Assembly (NCBI GenBank): GCA_038206235.1
Contig: JBBRBB010000028.1
Span: 1 to 54,320, forward strand
Direction of reading: 5' to 3'
Length of the DNA: 54,320 nt
Source of the DNA: JBBRBB01 sp038206235
Lineage (GTDB): Bacteria; Bacteroidota; Bacteroidia; Chitinophagales; Chitinophagaceae
Positions 32,513 through 42,266 of this stretch are shown here, piece by piece. The translations under genes and the position numbers were made by a program. Numbering within the stretch: position 1 is the stretch's first letter; each line of letters starts with the position of its first letter. The notes under the pieces were generated by a model that was given only the letters and a program-made list of their open reading frames with translations, was not told the origin of the DNA and ran no database searches.

Positions 32513-34018
32513 TTAGTGAAGAGCATGATTTCTGTCTCTTTCACTTTGAGGAATAGGAAAATATTTATTTTTAGTATAGTCAAAATTCGGTTTGTCGGCT
32601 AAAGCTTGGTCAGCGTAAGCTTCTCCATAGCGTATAATGTCGAAATAACGATGAAACTCAAAACCAAGCTCTACACGTCGTTCATGTTGTACAGCAATGC
32701 GCACAACAGACTGAATAGTATTGGTAACATCAGGCAAAAGACCAACAGGAATTGTGCCGAAACCGGGTAATGAAGCATCATAAAGATAACTTTCTCTGGC
32801 ACGCTTTCTCACCTGATTCAACGGCACTAATGCTTCTGAGCTGCGCCCTGCTTCATTCAGCGCTTCTGCATACCAAAGCAAAACATCTGCATAACGTATA
32901 GCCACATAATTAATATTAGCATCTCCTTTAAGGTTTAGAGGAATTTCTGAAAGAGGCTGCTGATGCTTCTTTGTAAGATAGCCGGTGGGAGACCAATCCT
33001 TGCTGAAAATTCTTCCATCAAACCAGGGCTTACCGTCACGCCCAACAGTATAATCTAATCTTGGATCATATACGCTATCAATAGTTTTTTCAAATTCATC
33101 AACAAAATTCTGCGTTGGCGCATTAAAGTCATAACCCGCATCAACAGGTGCTTTCGGGGCAAACCATTGGTTCAGCACATTGCCGGTAAATGGGTCTTGC
33201 TGACTTAAATGCTGTACCTCAAAAACCGACTCCTGGTTATTTTCAAAATTGGCGTTGAAATTCTCACTATATACAGGCAGTAAGCTATATTGACCGCTTG
33301 TAATTACTTCATTGGCGGTGCTGGCTGCCTCACTCCATTTACCTTGAAATAAATATGCCTTTGCCAGCAAAGCAGTGGCAGCACCACTTGTAGCACGACC
33401 AACATCTGCACCGGAGTATGTGGCAGGTAAATGAGAGGCGGCATCAAGAAGATCGGGTTGAATAACTGTTTCAAATATAGTAGCTATAGTTGATTGTGGT
33501 ATTTGTAATTCATCTGCATTTAAAGGTTCAAGCACCAACGGAACTTCACCGAAAATATTAATGAGCGTAAAATAATACCATGAGCGCAAAAATTTTGCTT
33601 CAGCTAATATTCTTGTTTTAAGATCATTATCCATCTCTATCGGGGGCACTTTAGCGAGCACTAAATTGCAGCGTGTGATACCTTCGTATAATAATGGCCA
33701 CTCAAATTCGAGATTGCCATTGGTGGGATTAATATTAAAATCATTAATTAATCCTATGTCTGGCTCGTCACCCGCATCGCCACCTTTCTCAGCATCATCA
33801 GAGGCCACATCACCAAATACCCATAAACGGTTGTGAGAAGTAGAAAAAGCCAGAGGCTGATAAGCAGCATTGATAGCTAACAGAGCCTGTGTTTCGGTTT
33901 GATAAAATTCCGTTTCGGAATAATCGCCTACCACTTCTGTAGTAAGAAATTTTTTGCATCCTGTTATTGTGAAAAAAACAAGCGCAATTAATCCGCTATA
34001 AACAAAAGACTTTTTCAT
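32513..34018 (-). CDS. SusD/RagB-family nutrient-binding lipoprotein
   Basis: SusD proteins lie over SusC and capture glycans. The signal peptide ends in a lipobox (TITGC), followed by KKFLTTEVVGDYSETEFY. The N-terminal TPR-like part includes RILAEAKFLRSWYYFTLINIFGEVPLV, and the end is a typical FHRYFDIIRYG ... NYFPIPQSERDRN-like block (NKYFPIPQSERDRNHAL). It has 501 residues. It follows the SusC gene in the same direction, with a repeat-filled gap of 216 bp. The start ATG lies at 34018, directly next to the tandem-repeat block, so its mRNA leader contains that repeat. Confidence 0.93.
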   Translation of the reverse strand: MKKSFVYSGLIALVFFTITGCKKFLTTEVVGDYSETEFYQTETQALLAINAAYQPLAFSTSHNRLWVFGDVASDDAEKGGDAGDEPDIGLINDFNINPTNGNLEFEWPLLYEGITRCNLVLAKVPPIEMDNDLKTRILAEAKFLRSWYYFTLINIFGEVPLVLEPLNADELQIPQSTIATIFETVIQPDLLDAASHLPATYSGADVGRATSGAATALLAKAYLFQGKWSEAASTANEVITSGQYSLLPVYSENFNANFENNQESVFEVQHLSQQDPFTGNVLNQWFAPKAPVDAGYDFNAPTQNFVDEFEKTIDSVYDPRLDYTVGRDGKPWFDGRIFSKDWSPTGYLTKKHQQPLSEIPLNLKGDANINYVAIRYADVLLWYAEALNEAGRSSEALVPLNQVRKRARESYLYDASLPGFGTIPVGLLPDVTNTIQSVVRIAVQHERRVELGFEFHRYFDIIRYGEAYADQALADKPNFDYTKNKYFPIPQSERDRNHALH

Positions 34019-34020
34019 GA

Positions 34021-34060
34021 GTGGGTGAATGGTGAATGGTGAATTGTAAATTGTGAATGT
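34021..34060. repeat. Tandem repeat directly before the susD-like start codon
   Basis: The block is built from gtgaatg/gtgaatt-like units (tgaatggtgaatggtgaattg). On the transcribed strand it lies immediately upstream of the SusD start codon, where the ribosome would bind, so its unit number could influence expression (inference). Confidence 0.75.
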
Positions 34061-34111
34061 TTATTTCTCACAACTGATGATTTATTGATTATTAGAGAAG
34101 AGAACATACAA

Positions 34112-34173
34112 GTGCCCGCCCGGCTGAATGCCGGTTGGGACGGGAGTGAACCCGCCGTTGGCGGGACAGGCAC
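34112..34173. repeat. GC-rich compound hairpin between susC-like and susD-like genes
   Basis: The outer ends gtgcc and ggcac face each other. Inside, cccgcc-gtt-ggcggg is a perfect hairpin and ccggctgaatgccgg a further one. Its GC content exceeds that of the surroundings, marking it as a dispersed palindrome. It may attenuate transcription from SusC to SusD. Confidence 0.65.
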
Positions 34174-34234
34174 AACGAAGCTGCTATGAAATACTGAAGC
34201 TGGTTCAAAAAAATATCTCGACATTTTTTACCCT

Positions 34235-37200
34235 TTAGAAATTTAAATTTACTCCTGCTATGTAGCTGCGGGCACTGGGATAAGTTCCCCAATCAATGCC
34301 TGCAGCAACATCGCCCCGGTACGTTTCTGAATTAAGATTATCGCTTGTATGCATTTCAGGGTCAAGACCTGTGTACTTTGTAAATGTTAGCAGGTTTTGC
34401 CCTGTTACATAAATTCTTAATCCCTTGATATGCCATTTCCTCACAAGTTGCTGCGGAAAATTATAACCGATCTGCAAATTTTTCAACCGCACATACGAAC
34501 CATCTTCAAGGAAGCGGCTGGAAGGCGTTTTATTATTTGTAGAACCAAGCCATGAAACTCTTGGCATTGTGTTGCTGGTTCCTTCGCCGGTCCAGCGTTC
34601 ATCATACACACGTTGCGTTAAATTGAAAGCACGATAAAAACCTTCTATATCATGGTTTACCTGCAGGTATAACTTATTGCCATACGAGCCCTGGAAGAAA
34701 ACAGAGAGATCAAAATTTCCGTATTCAAGATTGGCAGTAAAGCCATAAGTAAATTTGGGGATAGCACTCCCTAAAAATTTTCTGTCCTTTTCATCAATTA
34801 TTCCATCTGCATTTTGATCTTTGAACTTTACATCTCCTGGTCTTATATACGGACCCTGATAAGCATTCTTGAATATGTCAGCATCGTTTTGAAAAATGCC
34901 TTCCATTTCAAGAAGATAAAACGAACCAATGGGTTGTCCCACTGTTGTTAATGTTGCATCCACACCATTATCAATGCGGCCTCCGGGTATGGGAGAGCCA
35001 TCGCTGAGAGAAGTTACCGTATTTTTTAGTGTGGCGAAGTTTGCATTGAGATCATACCTGAGACGGTTATCGTAATTTCTATATTTCAGCTCAAACTCAA
35101 AGCCTTTGTTCTCTACATCACCGGCATTAACAGTAGGGGGAGCAGCACTGCCGCCTATTAATGGAAGTGGTACGGGAATAAGCATGTCTGAGGTTTTTTT
35201 AATAAAATAATCTGCAGTAAAATTCAATCTATCATTAAGCACACCTATTTCAAGCCCCACATCAGTCTGTGTAGAAGATTCCCATCTTACATTTTCATTT
35301 CCACGTTTTGCAATAGTGTAACCTGAATTGCTTGCCTGAGGCTCACCAAAAACATAATTATATCCTCTGCCAATAATAGAAGCCCAGGGATAATTGCCTA
35401 TATCCTGGTTACCTAATTGCCCGAAGCTTGCTCTTAACCTCAGCTTTGAAACAGAGGGAATATTATCCTGTAACCATTTTTCATTATGTATGTTCCAGCC
35501 GGCAGAACCTGAGAAAAAAGTACCATAACGATTGGCTTCCGCAAAACGGGAAGAACCATCGCGCCTTACATTGAATGATGCGAGGTAACGATTATCATAA
35601 CCATAATTCACATTTCCAAAAATTGAAAAGAGCGCCCATCGCTGTTCGCCTTCAAATACACCTTGTGAAGAGATGCTTAGCCCATTACCTAAAAAACGCA
35701 AATTTGGTATTTGTTCAGGAAAATTATGGTCTGAACCTCCATGAATCGTATTCTTATTACTTATTGCTTCAGTACCTATAATCGCATTTACATTGTGAAC
35801 ACCATTAAATGTTTTATTATACCTGAGAGTGTTGCCCCAGATAAAATTCAAATTGGTAGCGGTGCTCACGGTGAGCCTGCTGGGATTATTGATACGCAGA
35901 TCGGTTCCATAATTTTCATCAAAGCGCTTTGCATTTGTAATAATTACATCCATCCCAACATCCGTCTTAAACTTTAGTTCTCTGGTAATTTTATATTCAA
36001 GATAAAAGTCTCCGAACACACGGTATTGTTTTTCTTTATTATCTGCTTTCTCTGCCAGTGCAACAGGGTTATAGCCATCGCCGAAGAAATTAGGATATTC
36101 AGGTAAATCAGTATAAGTACCATCCGGATTGTAAACAGGTATTGGAGGTGTGCGAAACAATGCATAGCGTACCACGCTTCCGCCATTGCCACCATAGCCA
36201 TCGCCTGAGCTGCCGATTATATTTTTATCAGAATAAGAAAGGTTTATGTTGTTGGCTATACTTAATTTACTGGTGAGATCAATATTTAATTTTGCACGCA
36301 TAGAGTAACGCTCATACCATGAGTTGAGGATAATTCCATCCTGCCGGAAATAATTTCCTGAAATGTAATAAAGCGTTTTATCATTACCGCCCGTAACCGA
36401 GAGTTGATGACTCGTTATTATTCCTTTCTGAAAAATTGCATCGAGCCAGTCTGTATCAGCCATATCTATAGTATCGGGAATTGGCTTACGCTTAAGAGTA
36501 GGATTGGTAATATCCATATTATCATTCACAACAGCTTCATTATATAATTCCACGTATTCAGCGGTATTCGTCATCTTGGGCAAATCTCCATGTGTTTGAA
36601 AACCGGCGTATCCTGAATAATTAAACTGGGGTTTTCCTTTTTTACCGCTTTTTGTGGTGATCACTATTACACCATTAGCAGAACGTGCGCCGTAAATAGC
36701 TGCTGAAGCTGCATCCTTTAAAACGGTAATAGATTCAATATCGTTTGGAGAAAGAAAATTGATGCCGTCTTTTGTAGGAATGCCATCAATAATAAATAAA
36801 GGATTATTATCATTGATAGTACCTACGCCACGAATTCTTACGGCAACACCTTCACCGGGCTGACCTGTAGATTGCGTAATGCGAACTCCTGCAGCTTTTC
36901 CCTGTAGTGCCTGGTCTACATTTCCTACAGGTAATTTAGCAATATCCTCAGCATTTACTTTTGAAACAGCGCCTGTGATCTCAGAACGCTTTTGCGTTTG
37001 ATAGCCTACTACTATTACCTCATCCAGGCTCTTATTAAGCTCATCTATATTTATCTGTAATACTGATTGACCATTCACAGCAACTTCTTTTGACTTGTAG
37101 CCCACATAGCTAATGACAAGCACTGCATTCTCTGATATAGTAAGAGAGAAGCTGCCCTGCGCATCGGTTAATATACTAATATTTGTTCCTTTAACAGCTA

Positions 37201-37642
37201 CTGTAGCTCCGGCTAAGGGGTTGCCATTTGCATCGTTAACTACACCTTTTACAGTAATCAATTTTTGATTTGCTTTATTCTTTTCAAGGCCCGGAGATTT
37301 ACCATTGACAATGATTGTAAAATTTTTTTGTATAAACTTCAAACCGGTTTGGGTGGAAATATTATCGAGTAAGCTACTTAAGAGCCGTTGCCCTGTCTTT
37401 ACAATCATTTTTTGAGAAACATCCACTTCGTTTTCATCGTAAGCAAAGGAGAAAGCGGTTTGGCTTTCAACTAACTTAAAAATTTGCAGTAAAGTATTAT
37501 TATCCGTTTTTATAGTTACATAAACTTCATCAAAATGACCGGATGAATTGGCTTTAGAAACATTCGTATTATGTAAAGAAAAACAAAGAAGAATTATTAC
37601 CTTGAATACATATCTAAAGTATTCTAAAGAAGAATTACACAT
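34235..37642 (-). CDS. SusC/RagA-family TonB-dependent transporter with STN domain
   Basis: The protein has 1135 residues and is an outer-membrane transporter of glycan pieces. After a signal peptide come an STN domain (about 38-110: LLQIFKLVESQTAFSFAYDE), a carboxypeptidase-regulatory-like domain (GVVNDANGNPLAGATVAVKG), the TonB-box region (SLDEVIVVGYQTQ) and a plug with LPVGNVDQALQGKAAGVRITQ and ASAAIYGARSANGVIVITTK. The barrel ends in the usual aromatic C-terminal strand (YIAGVNLNF). The STN domain implies signalling to the FecR encoded just upstream, and so to an ECF sigma factor. The substrate is not evident, but the neighbouring GH130/ABC genes suggest a mannoside. Confidence 0.95.
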   Translation of the reverse strand: MCNSSLEYFRYVFKVIILLCFSLHNTNVSKANSSGHFDEVYVTIKTDNNTLLQIFKLVESQTAFSFAYDENEVDVSQKMIVKTGQRLLSSLLDNISTQTGLKFIQKNFTIIVNGKSPGLEKNKANQKLITVKGVVNDANGNPLAGATVAVKGTNISILTDAQGSFSLTISENAVLVISYVGYKSKEVAVNGQSVLQINIDELNKSLDEVIVVGYQTQKRSEITGAVSKVNAEDIAKLPVGNVDQALQGKAAGVRITQSTGQPGEGVAVRIRGVGTINDNNPLFIIDGIPTKDGINFLSPNDIESITVLKDAASAAIYGARSANGVIVITTKSGKKGKPQFNYSGYAGFQTHGDLPKMTNTAEYVELYNEAVVNDNMDITNPTLKRKPIPDTIDMADTDWLDAIFQKGIITSHQLSVTGGNDKTLYYISGNYFRQDGIILNSWYERYSMRAKLNIDLTSKLSIANNINLSYSDKNIIGSSGDGYGGNGGSVVRYALFRTPPIPVYNPDGTYTDLPEYPNFFGDGYNPVALAEKADNKEKQYRVFGDFYLEYKITRELKFKTDVGMDVIITNAKRFDENYGTDLRINNPSRLTVSTATNLNFIWGNTLRYNKTFNGVHNVNAIIGTEAISNKNTIHGGSDHNFPEQIPNLRFLGNGLSISSQGVFEGEQRWALFSIFGNVNYGYDNRYLASFNVRRDGSSRFAEANRYGTFFSGSAGWNIHNEKWLQDNIPSVSKLRLRASFGQLGNQDIGNYPWASIIGRGYNYVFGEPQASNSGYTIAKRGNENVRWESSTQTDVGLEIGVLNDRLNFTADYFIKKTSDMLIPVPLPLIGGSAAPPTVNAGDVENKGFEFELKYRNYDNRLRYDLNANFATLKNTVTSLSDGSPIPGGRIDNGVDATLTTVGQPIGSFYLLEMEGIFQNDADIFKNAYQGPYIRPGDVKFKDQNADGIIDEKDRKFLGSAIPKFTYGFTANLEYGNFDLSVFFQGSYGNKLYLQVNHDIEGFYRAFNLTQRVYDERWTGEGTSNTMPRVSWLGSTNNKTPSSRFLEDGSYVRLKNLQIGYNFPQQLVRKWHIKGLRIYVTGQNLLTFTKYTGLDPEMHTSDNLNSETYRGDVAAGIDWGTYPSARSYIAGVNLNF

Positions 37643-37675
37643 GACAGCTTGCGTTTATTTAATGCTGATGCATTA

Positions 37676-38731
37676 TTATTTTATTAAAATTGTATCGCCT
37701 TTCACCTGGCTGCTCAATTGCTCCGCCAGGCATATATTTTCTATAATTTCGTTTACGGTAATATCATGGAACTCACCTGTAAAACGCCAGTCTTTTTTAT
37801 TACTCTCATTGATAACAGTAACACCAAAAACATCTTTGATCTTTTTAGCAATTGCTTCAAAATTATCCTGCTGAAATACTATATTGTGTACAGGCATCAT
37901 TCTGCCCACCAATGTTTCTTTGTATAAATGTTTATCGCGGTGACTATATATTACTTTTTCATTCGGGTTTAATATCATTGATTGTACAGCTAAGCCTTCT
38001 GTATTCAACGTTTCCACCTTCACCTTACCCTGCAACAATTCTACTGCTATAGCTGAATCTCCGCTCATTTTTTTTACATTGAATATTGTTCCTAATACGG
38101 TCGCTACAAGATCATCTTCATATACTTTAAAAGGATGCACTGCATTATGGCTAACATGAAAGCCAGCCTCGCCATCAAGATAAACATTTCGGTCCTTATC
38201 TGTAAAAGCTTTGGGATAATGCAACGTGCTATGAGAAACCAGTGTTACAACGGTGCTGTCGCTAAGTGTAAAAACCAGGGGCGCATTTCCTTTATTGAAT
38301 GTTTGTATTAAGCCGCCGGTATTAATTTTACCATACTGCAAGGTAAGGTATGCACCAATAAAAAAAATAAGTATTATTGGAACGAGATATCTGAGCAGTC
38401 TCTTTCTTTTGCTTTTGTGAATTACACCGGCTTTGTTCCAATTCAAAAAACGTACGATAGAAGGTCTTTTTGTTAAGGGTGTGCTCTCTGAGCTTATTGC
38501 CGTTCTTATTCGCTCTAATTCTTGCTGGTATTCATTTTCAGGAAGCCTTAAGGAAAGCGTTTGAAGCATTTCCTTTGCATCTTCTGTCAAAAATTTTTTT
38601 TCAGGATGCTGTAACAGCCATTCGTGCCAAAATAGCTGGTCATCAATGTTTTTACGAAAGCAGTAGCTTATAAAAGAATCCTCTGTTAAAAAATCCTCTG
38701 TCTGATAATTTTCGAAATCCTTGTCAGGCAT
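37676..38731 (-). CDS. FecR-family anti-sigma factor
   Basis: The protein has 351 residues. A cytoplasmic N-terminal region (ENYQTEDFLTEDSFISYCF, LFWHEWLLQHPE) contains the sigma-binding helices. One membrane helix follows (about 120-140: YLVPIILIFFIGAYLTLQYG), then the periplasmic FecR domain (FTLSDSTVVTLVSHSTLHYP, VYLDGEAGFHV, FKVYEDDLVATVLGTIFNV) and the STN-contacting end (IAKKIKDVFGVTVI, FTGEFHDITVNEIIENIC). It lies 33 bp ahead of the SusC gene, in the same direction, consistent with regulation by the SusC-STN domain. Confidence 0.93.
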   Translation of the reverse strand: MPDKDFENYQTEDFLTEDSFISYCFRKNIDDQLFWHEWLLQHPEKKFLTEDAKEMLQTLSLRLPENEYQQELERIRTAISSESTPLTKRPSIVRFLNWNKAGVIHKSKRKRLLRYLVPIILIFFIGAYLTLQYGKINTGGLIQTFNKGNAPLVFTLSDSTVVTLVSHSTLHYPKAFTDKDRNVYLDGEAGFHVSHNAVHPFKVYEDDLVATVLGTIFNVKKMSGDSAIAVELLQGKVKVETLNTEGLAVQSMILNPNEKVIYSHRDKHLYKETLVGRMMPVHNIVFQQDNFEAIAKKIKDVFGVTVINESNKKDWRFTGEFHDITVNEIIENICLAEQLSSQVKGDTILIK

Positions 38732-38760
38732 CTTATTTATATTATTGAAAGCATTTAAAA

Positions 38761-40620
38761 TTACTCTTTTAAAAACTTTTGAGTGTTAACCTTACCATTT
38801 GTTTCAACCATCAAATAATACGTTCCCTGTTTCAATTGACTTACATTCAAATCATAAGTATCAGCACTTACATTCATGCTTCTTAATAAATTTCCCTGCT
38901 CATTAAGTATAGAGAGAGAAGTATTAGAAGATGCATTTAAACCACTTATATGCAGTACATCTTTTACAGGATTAGGGTAAAGTTGAATAGTTGATTGGTT
39001 GATATATTGATTGGTTTGCTGGTCGGCTATCACATCTGAGCATGCAACACTGCCATCTTTATCTACTGCTTTTATGCGATAGTATTGTTCGTTGGATGTT
39101 GGAAGTTGGATGTTGGATGTTTGCGGAAGTTGATAGCTGTAAGTATTTTTACTTTTTAATTTTGAATTTTGACTTGATGCTATTCTTGCAACTTCTGTAA
39201 AACCACTGCTGCCATTACTGCTGCGCTCTATGCTGTAATAATCTGTGTTGTTATTGGCTTGCAAATCCTGGAAATTAAGCACATGGTGCTTTATCCATCT
39301 CTTTATGCGGGTAATTCTGGAAAGAGGGTCTCCATTGTAACGGGCAAGTGCTAAATAAGAGATTGATGAATTGCTAACTTCTCCAGCAGTAATTATTTTA
39401 TCATCCTTTTGTATAGCCACAGCATTGGCTGCCTCGGAATATATGCCAAAGCTTGTGGTTTGTTTACCATTTATGCCAAATGCTGAATCAGAGCTTCCAT
39501 CAGACAAAAATCTCGCCACTATAAAACTGCCAACAGTATCACCTATTGCAGACCATCCGCCTACTGCTATAATTTTGCCATCATTTTGTACTGCTATTGC
39601 ATTTGCTCCTGAAGTTTGTCCATCGAAATTGGTAATAACTTCACCATTATCACCAAAATTTTTATTTAAGCTGCCATCGGCATTTAAGGAGAGCAAAAGC
39701 AAAGACCGTTTTTCACCAAAAATATTTTGACCTGCATAACCGCCGCCAAGTATGGTGCCATCTTCAAGCGCTGCGATTTCGTATATAGCATCACCAGAAG
39801 AAGTAATATTTATAAGCTTCTGCCCTTTGTCACCAAAGGTGGAATCCAATGTTCCATCCGGCAAGTATCTTGTAAAGGCGCACTTGGTGTTTGTAGGATA
39901 TCCCGGATCATAAAACCCGCCACTTGCAACAATTTTATTGTCTCTCTGAATTGCTATTGTTGCAATTCCTTCACCCCGTCCAAAATCTGTAATTGTTTTG
40001 CCTTTGTCTCCAAAAGAACTGTCCACACTGCCATCAGCCATGTACCGCACTATTATAAAATCTCCAAAAGCCGGAAATTCTATTTCCCATGTTCCTGCAG
40101 CAACAATTTTACCGTCAGGCTGAATTTGAACATCGTAGCAAAATTCCTGGTTACCAAAATCATCATGCACATATCCCTTTTCTCCAAAGCTGTTATCTAA
40201 GCTTCCATCCGGCAGTAATCTTGCTAAATAAATGTTGTAGTTGTCGCCTCCCATATAATCATCTCTGAATCCGCCGGCTATTATTTTACCATCATCCTGT
40301 ACGGCCACTGAATAAATTCTAAAATCTATCCCTACAAAACCGGAGTTACCAAAGCTTGTATCCAATGTGCCATCCTGGTTAAATCTTATTACCGCATTGT
40401 TGTGCACAACCCTGTTGCTGTACGCAGTTACAACTATTTTTCCATCTTTTTGCAGTGCCATGGAGCTTATGTCGGTAATATCGCTTAAAAGAACTTTGCC
40501 GCCTTCACCAAAGGTTTCATCTAATGTACCGGGGCGGGCTGCCGCAGCAGTTGCATTAGGCTGGGCAGTTGCAGTAAACAGAAGGAATAAAAAACTTAAA
40601 ATTGATAATGTGTGTTTCAT
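38761..40620 (-). CDS. Exported delta-60 repeat protein with T9SS sorting domain
   Basis: The protein has 619 residues: signal peptide, then about seven delta-60 repeats of the form DGTLDTSFG (GTLDETFGEGGKV and relatives) to about residue 430, building a beta-propeller. A segment of low complexity follows (QNSKLKSKN, QTSNIQLPTSN, QQTNQYINQS), then a C-terminal type A sorting domain (IQLYPNPVKDVLHISGL ... GTYYLMVETNGK), which directs it through type IX secretion. The low-complexity part coincides with short tandem repeats. It sits between the esterase and FecR genes. Role unknown; surface localised. Confidence 0.88.
   Translation of the reverse strand: MKHTLSILSFLFLLFTATAQPNATAAAARPGTLDETFGEGGKVLLSDITDISSMALQKDGKIVVTAYSNRVVHNNAVIRFNQDGTLDTSFGNSGFVGIDFRIYSVAVQDDGKIIAGGFRDDYMGGDNYNIYLARLLPDGSLDNSFGEKGYVHDDFGNQEFCYDVQIQPDGKIVAAGTWEIEFPAFGDFIIVRYMADGSVDSSFGDKGKTITDFGRGEGIATIAIQRDNKIVASGGFYDPGYPTNTKCAFTRYLPDGTLDSTFGDKGQKLINITSSGDAIYEIAALEDGTILGGGYAGQNIFGEKRSLLLLSLNADGSLNKNFGDNGEVITNFDGQTSGANAIAVQNDGKIIAVGGWSAIGDTVGSFIVARFLSDGSSDSAFGINGKQTTSFGIYSEAANAVAIQKDDKIITAGEVSNSSISYLALARYNGDPLSRITRIKRWIKHHVLNFQDLQANNNTDYYSIERSSNGSSGFTEVARIASSQNSKLKSKNTYSYQLPQTSNIQLPTSNEQYYRIKAVDKDGSVACSDVIADQQTNQYINQSTIQLYPNPVKDVLHISGLNASSNTSLSILNEQGNLLRSMNVSADTYDLNVSQLKQGTYYLMVETNGKVNTQKFLKE
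38981..39020. repeat. Short tandem repeat within delta-60 gene, first block
   Basis: Units like ttgattggttga and tattgattggttt occur several times and are translated (minus strand) as QTNQYINQST just before the sorting domain. The frame is kept. Confidence 0.65.
39091..39121. repeat. Short tandem repeat within delta-60 gene, second block
   Basis: The sequence is four copies of a gttggat/gttggaa unit. On the coding strand it is translated as TSNIQLPTSN, an insertion between the FN3-like part and its YRIKAVDK strand. Confidence 0.7.
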
Positions 40621-40652
40621 AAAGAAGAATTTAATTTAGTTTGGAATAAATT

Positions 40653-42110
40653 TTAATTGCAATTATTTGGAGGGCAGCTTTCATGATTGTCATTAGTGTC
40701 GCACCCATAGCGCATATTTTCACATTCGAAAAAAAGGCGCCGGTCAAGCTTGTTTGCATTGCCGCCGAGAATTGCCTGAAAAAAACAGGCAGTTCGCTGG
40801 GCAATATATGTTAATACATCATCCTGATTACTAAGCCCCGTGCCAAATTCACTATGAAAGTTAATACCATTGCTGTCTAAACCATGCATCATCGTGCAAT
40901 CTATATAACACTCCATGGGCGGAGTGTTGAATTGGTTGAATATGTTATAATAGTAATAAAGAGGACCGCCCCGGTATTCATCAATACGCAGATTACCCTG
41001 TTGATCCTTTCCCCTTGGAGTAACGCTAAAAGAGTCTACCCCCGGCTTCAGACAATTTTTAATGGTATGATATGCCTTGTTTGAGTCTCCAGCAGGAGAA
41101 AAGTATACCGGCTCAGTGTTAACAGGATTTACAGGATCCAGATAGCCATGAAAAGCAATCATGGGCACATTATTAGAATTTTGTGAAAAAAAATTATTGG
41201 GATTATTTACATCATTAAGTGGTAAAAACGCCGTGGCCCAGCCTGCAAGCACGCCTTTTATTTTAGATTTGTATTCAATATTAGTTCCGCCAACATAATA
41301 GTCTATATCCCGCGGGCCTAAAGCAGTCTGAATGTTTTCTGAAATATCATTGAGCATGCTCTGAGTATAATAAGCGGTTAATATTGCAATCATGCCACCT
41401 GCGCTAAAGCCGGCAAGAAAAATATTATTGGTGTCTGCCTTGAATCTATAATTATCAGCACCATCCCGCTGCCATTTAATAAAAGTTCTAATTGCTCCGG
41501 GACCGTCCTGCGCTCCCCTGTAAAAGGCACCCAGTTGAGGAGCTCCGGTATAATACACATTCGGGTTTGGATTTGTAGTTGCTAAGGTAGTATCCTTGAT
41601 TATGCCTCTTCGGTATTCCGCCACCACGCAAATGTAACCTCTTTTAGCAAATTCACGGCTTATCAGTCGCATACCGGAGGCTATACTATTGCAATCAGAA
41701 AAACCGCCCGGATGATAAAGGAATATTACCGGCAAAGGGCAGGTATAATAATAAGATGGTTTTGTGGGGTAGCTTATAAAAAAATAGAGCGAGCTATCCG
41801 GGTTTATTTCACAAGGTGTATTTACACCGCAGTCGTCAAGCTGAGGATTTGAACTGGAATATTCCCGATCCGAATAACTGGTACCAGGCTTGCCATAAAA
41901 GATTAACGAATCATCTGTTGTTTTAATGTCAGTAAAAATGGGGTTTACCAGATTGAGATTGCAATTAAAGGGAGTGGTATCGCAGTTGGGCGGAAGTGTT
42001 CTATTAAATTGTATAGAAGGGGGTGAGTTATTATTATTATAACCCCCGCTTAATCTTCCTGCCATTGGAATGAGCAGGGAAAAGAATAGTGTGTAAAAAT
42101 AAGTTTTCAT
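40653..42110 (-). CDS. Exported alpha/beta-hydrolase (esterase-like)
   Basis: I place the start at 42110 (MKTYFYTLFF), which gives a signal peptide; a TTG farther upstream is less likely. The 485-residue protein has the alpha/beta-hydrolase nucleophile motif GFSAGG near residue 230, the oxyanion-type segment LYHPGGF, and a late acidic/His part including IAFHGYLDPV and HSEFGTG. Similar to secreted esterases of acylated sugars. C-terminal cysteines (CENMRYGC, CPPNNC) may form disulfides. No lipobox. It is the first gene after the sigma factor and is likely in the SusC/SusD operon. Specificity unknown. Confidence 0.8.
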   Translation of the reverse strand: MKTYFYTLFFSLLIPMAGRLSGGYNNNNSPPSIQFNRTLPPNCDTTPFNCNLNLVNPIFTDIKTTDDSLIFYGKPGTSYSDREYSSSNPQLDDCGVNTPCEINPDSSLYFFISYPTKPSYYYTCPLPVIFLYHPGGFSDCNSIASGMRLISREFAKRGYICVVAEYRRGIIKDTTLATTNPNPNVYYTGAPQLGAFYRGAQDGPGAIRTFIKWQRDGADNYRFKADTNNIFLAGFSAGGMIAILTAYYTQSMLNDISENIQTALGPRDIDYYVGGTNIEYKSKIKGVLAGWATAFLPLNDVNNPNNFFSQNSNNVPMIAFHGYLDPVNPVNTEPVYFSPAGDSNKAYHTIKNCLKPGVDSFSVTPRGKDQQGNLRIDEYRGGPLYYYYNIFNQFNTPPMECYIDCTMMHGLDSNGINFHSEFGTGLSNQDDVLTYIAQRTACFFQAILGGNANKLDRRLFFECENMRYGCDTNDNHESCPPNNCN

Positions 42111-42266
42111 AATAAATATCAATCGCTAAATTATACTAAAGAATTAGCCTAAATCCTAAAGTAGTCTTTTATAGTAGTGGGGGCAATGGATGAATTTTTA
42201 CCAGTTATTTTTGAAATATTTTTTCCTCCCGTGCAAAAACAGTTTTGTTAACTGGGGTAATGAACT

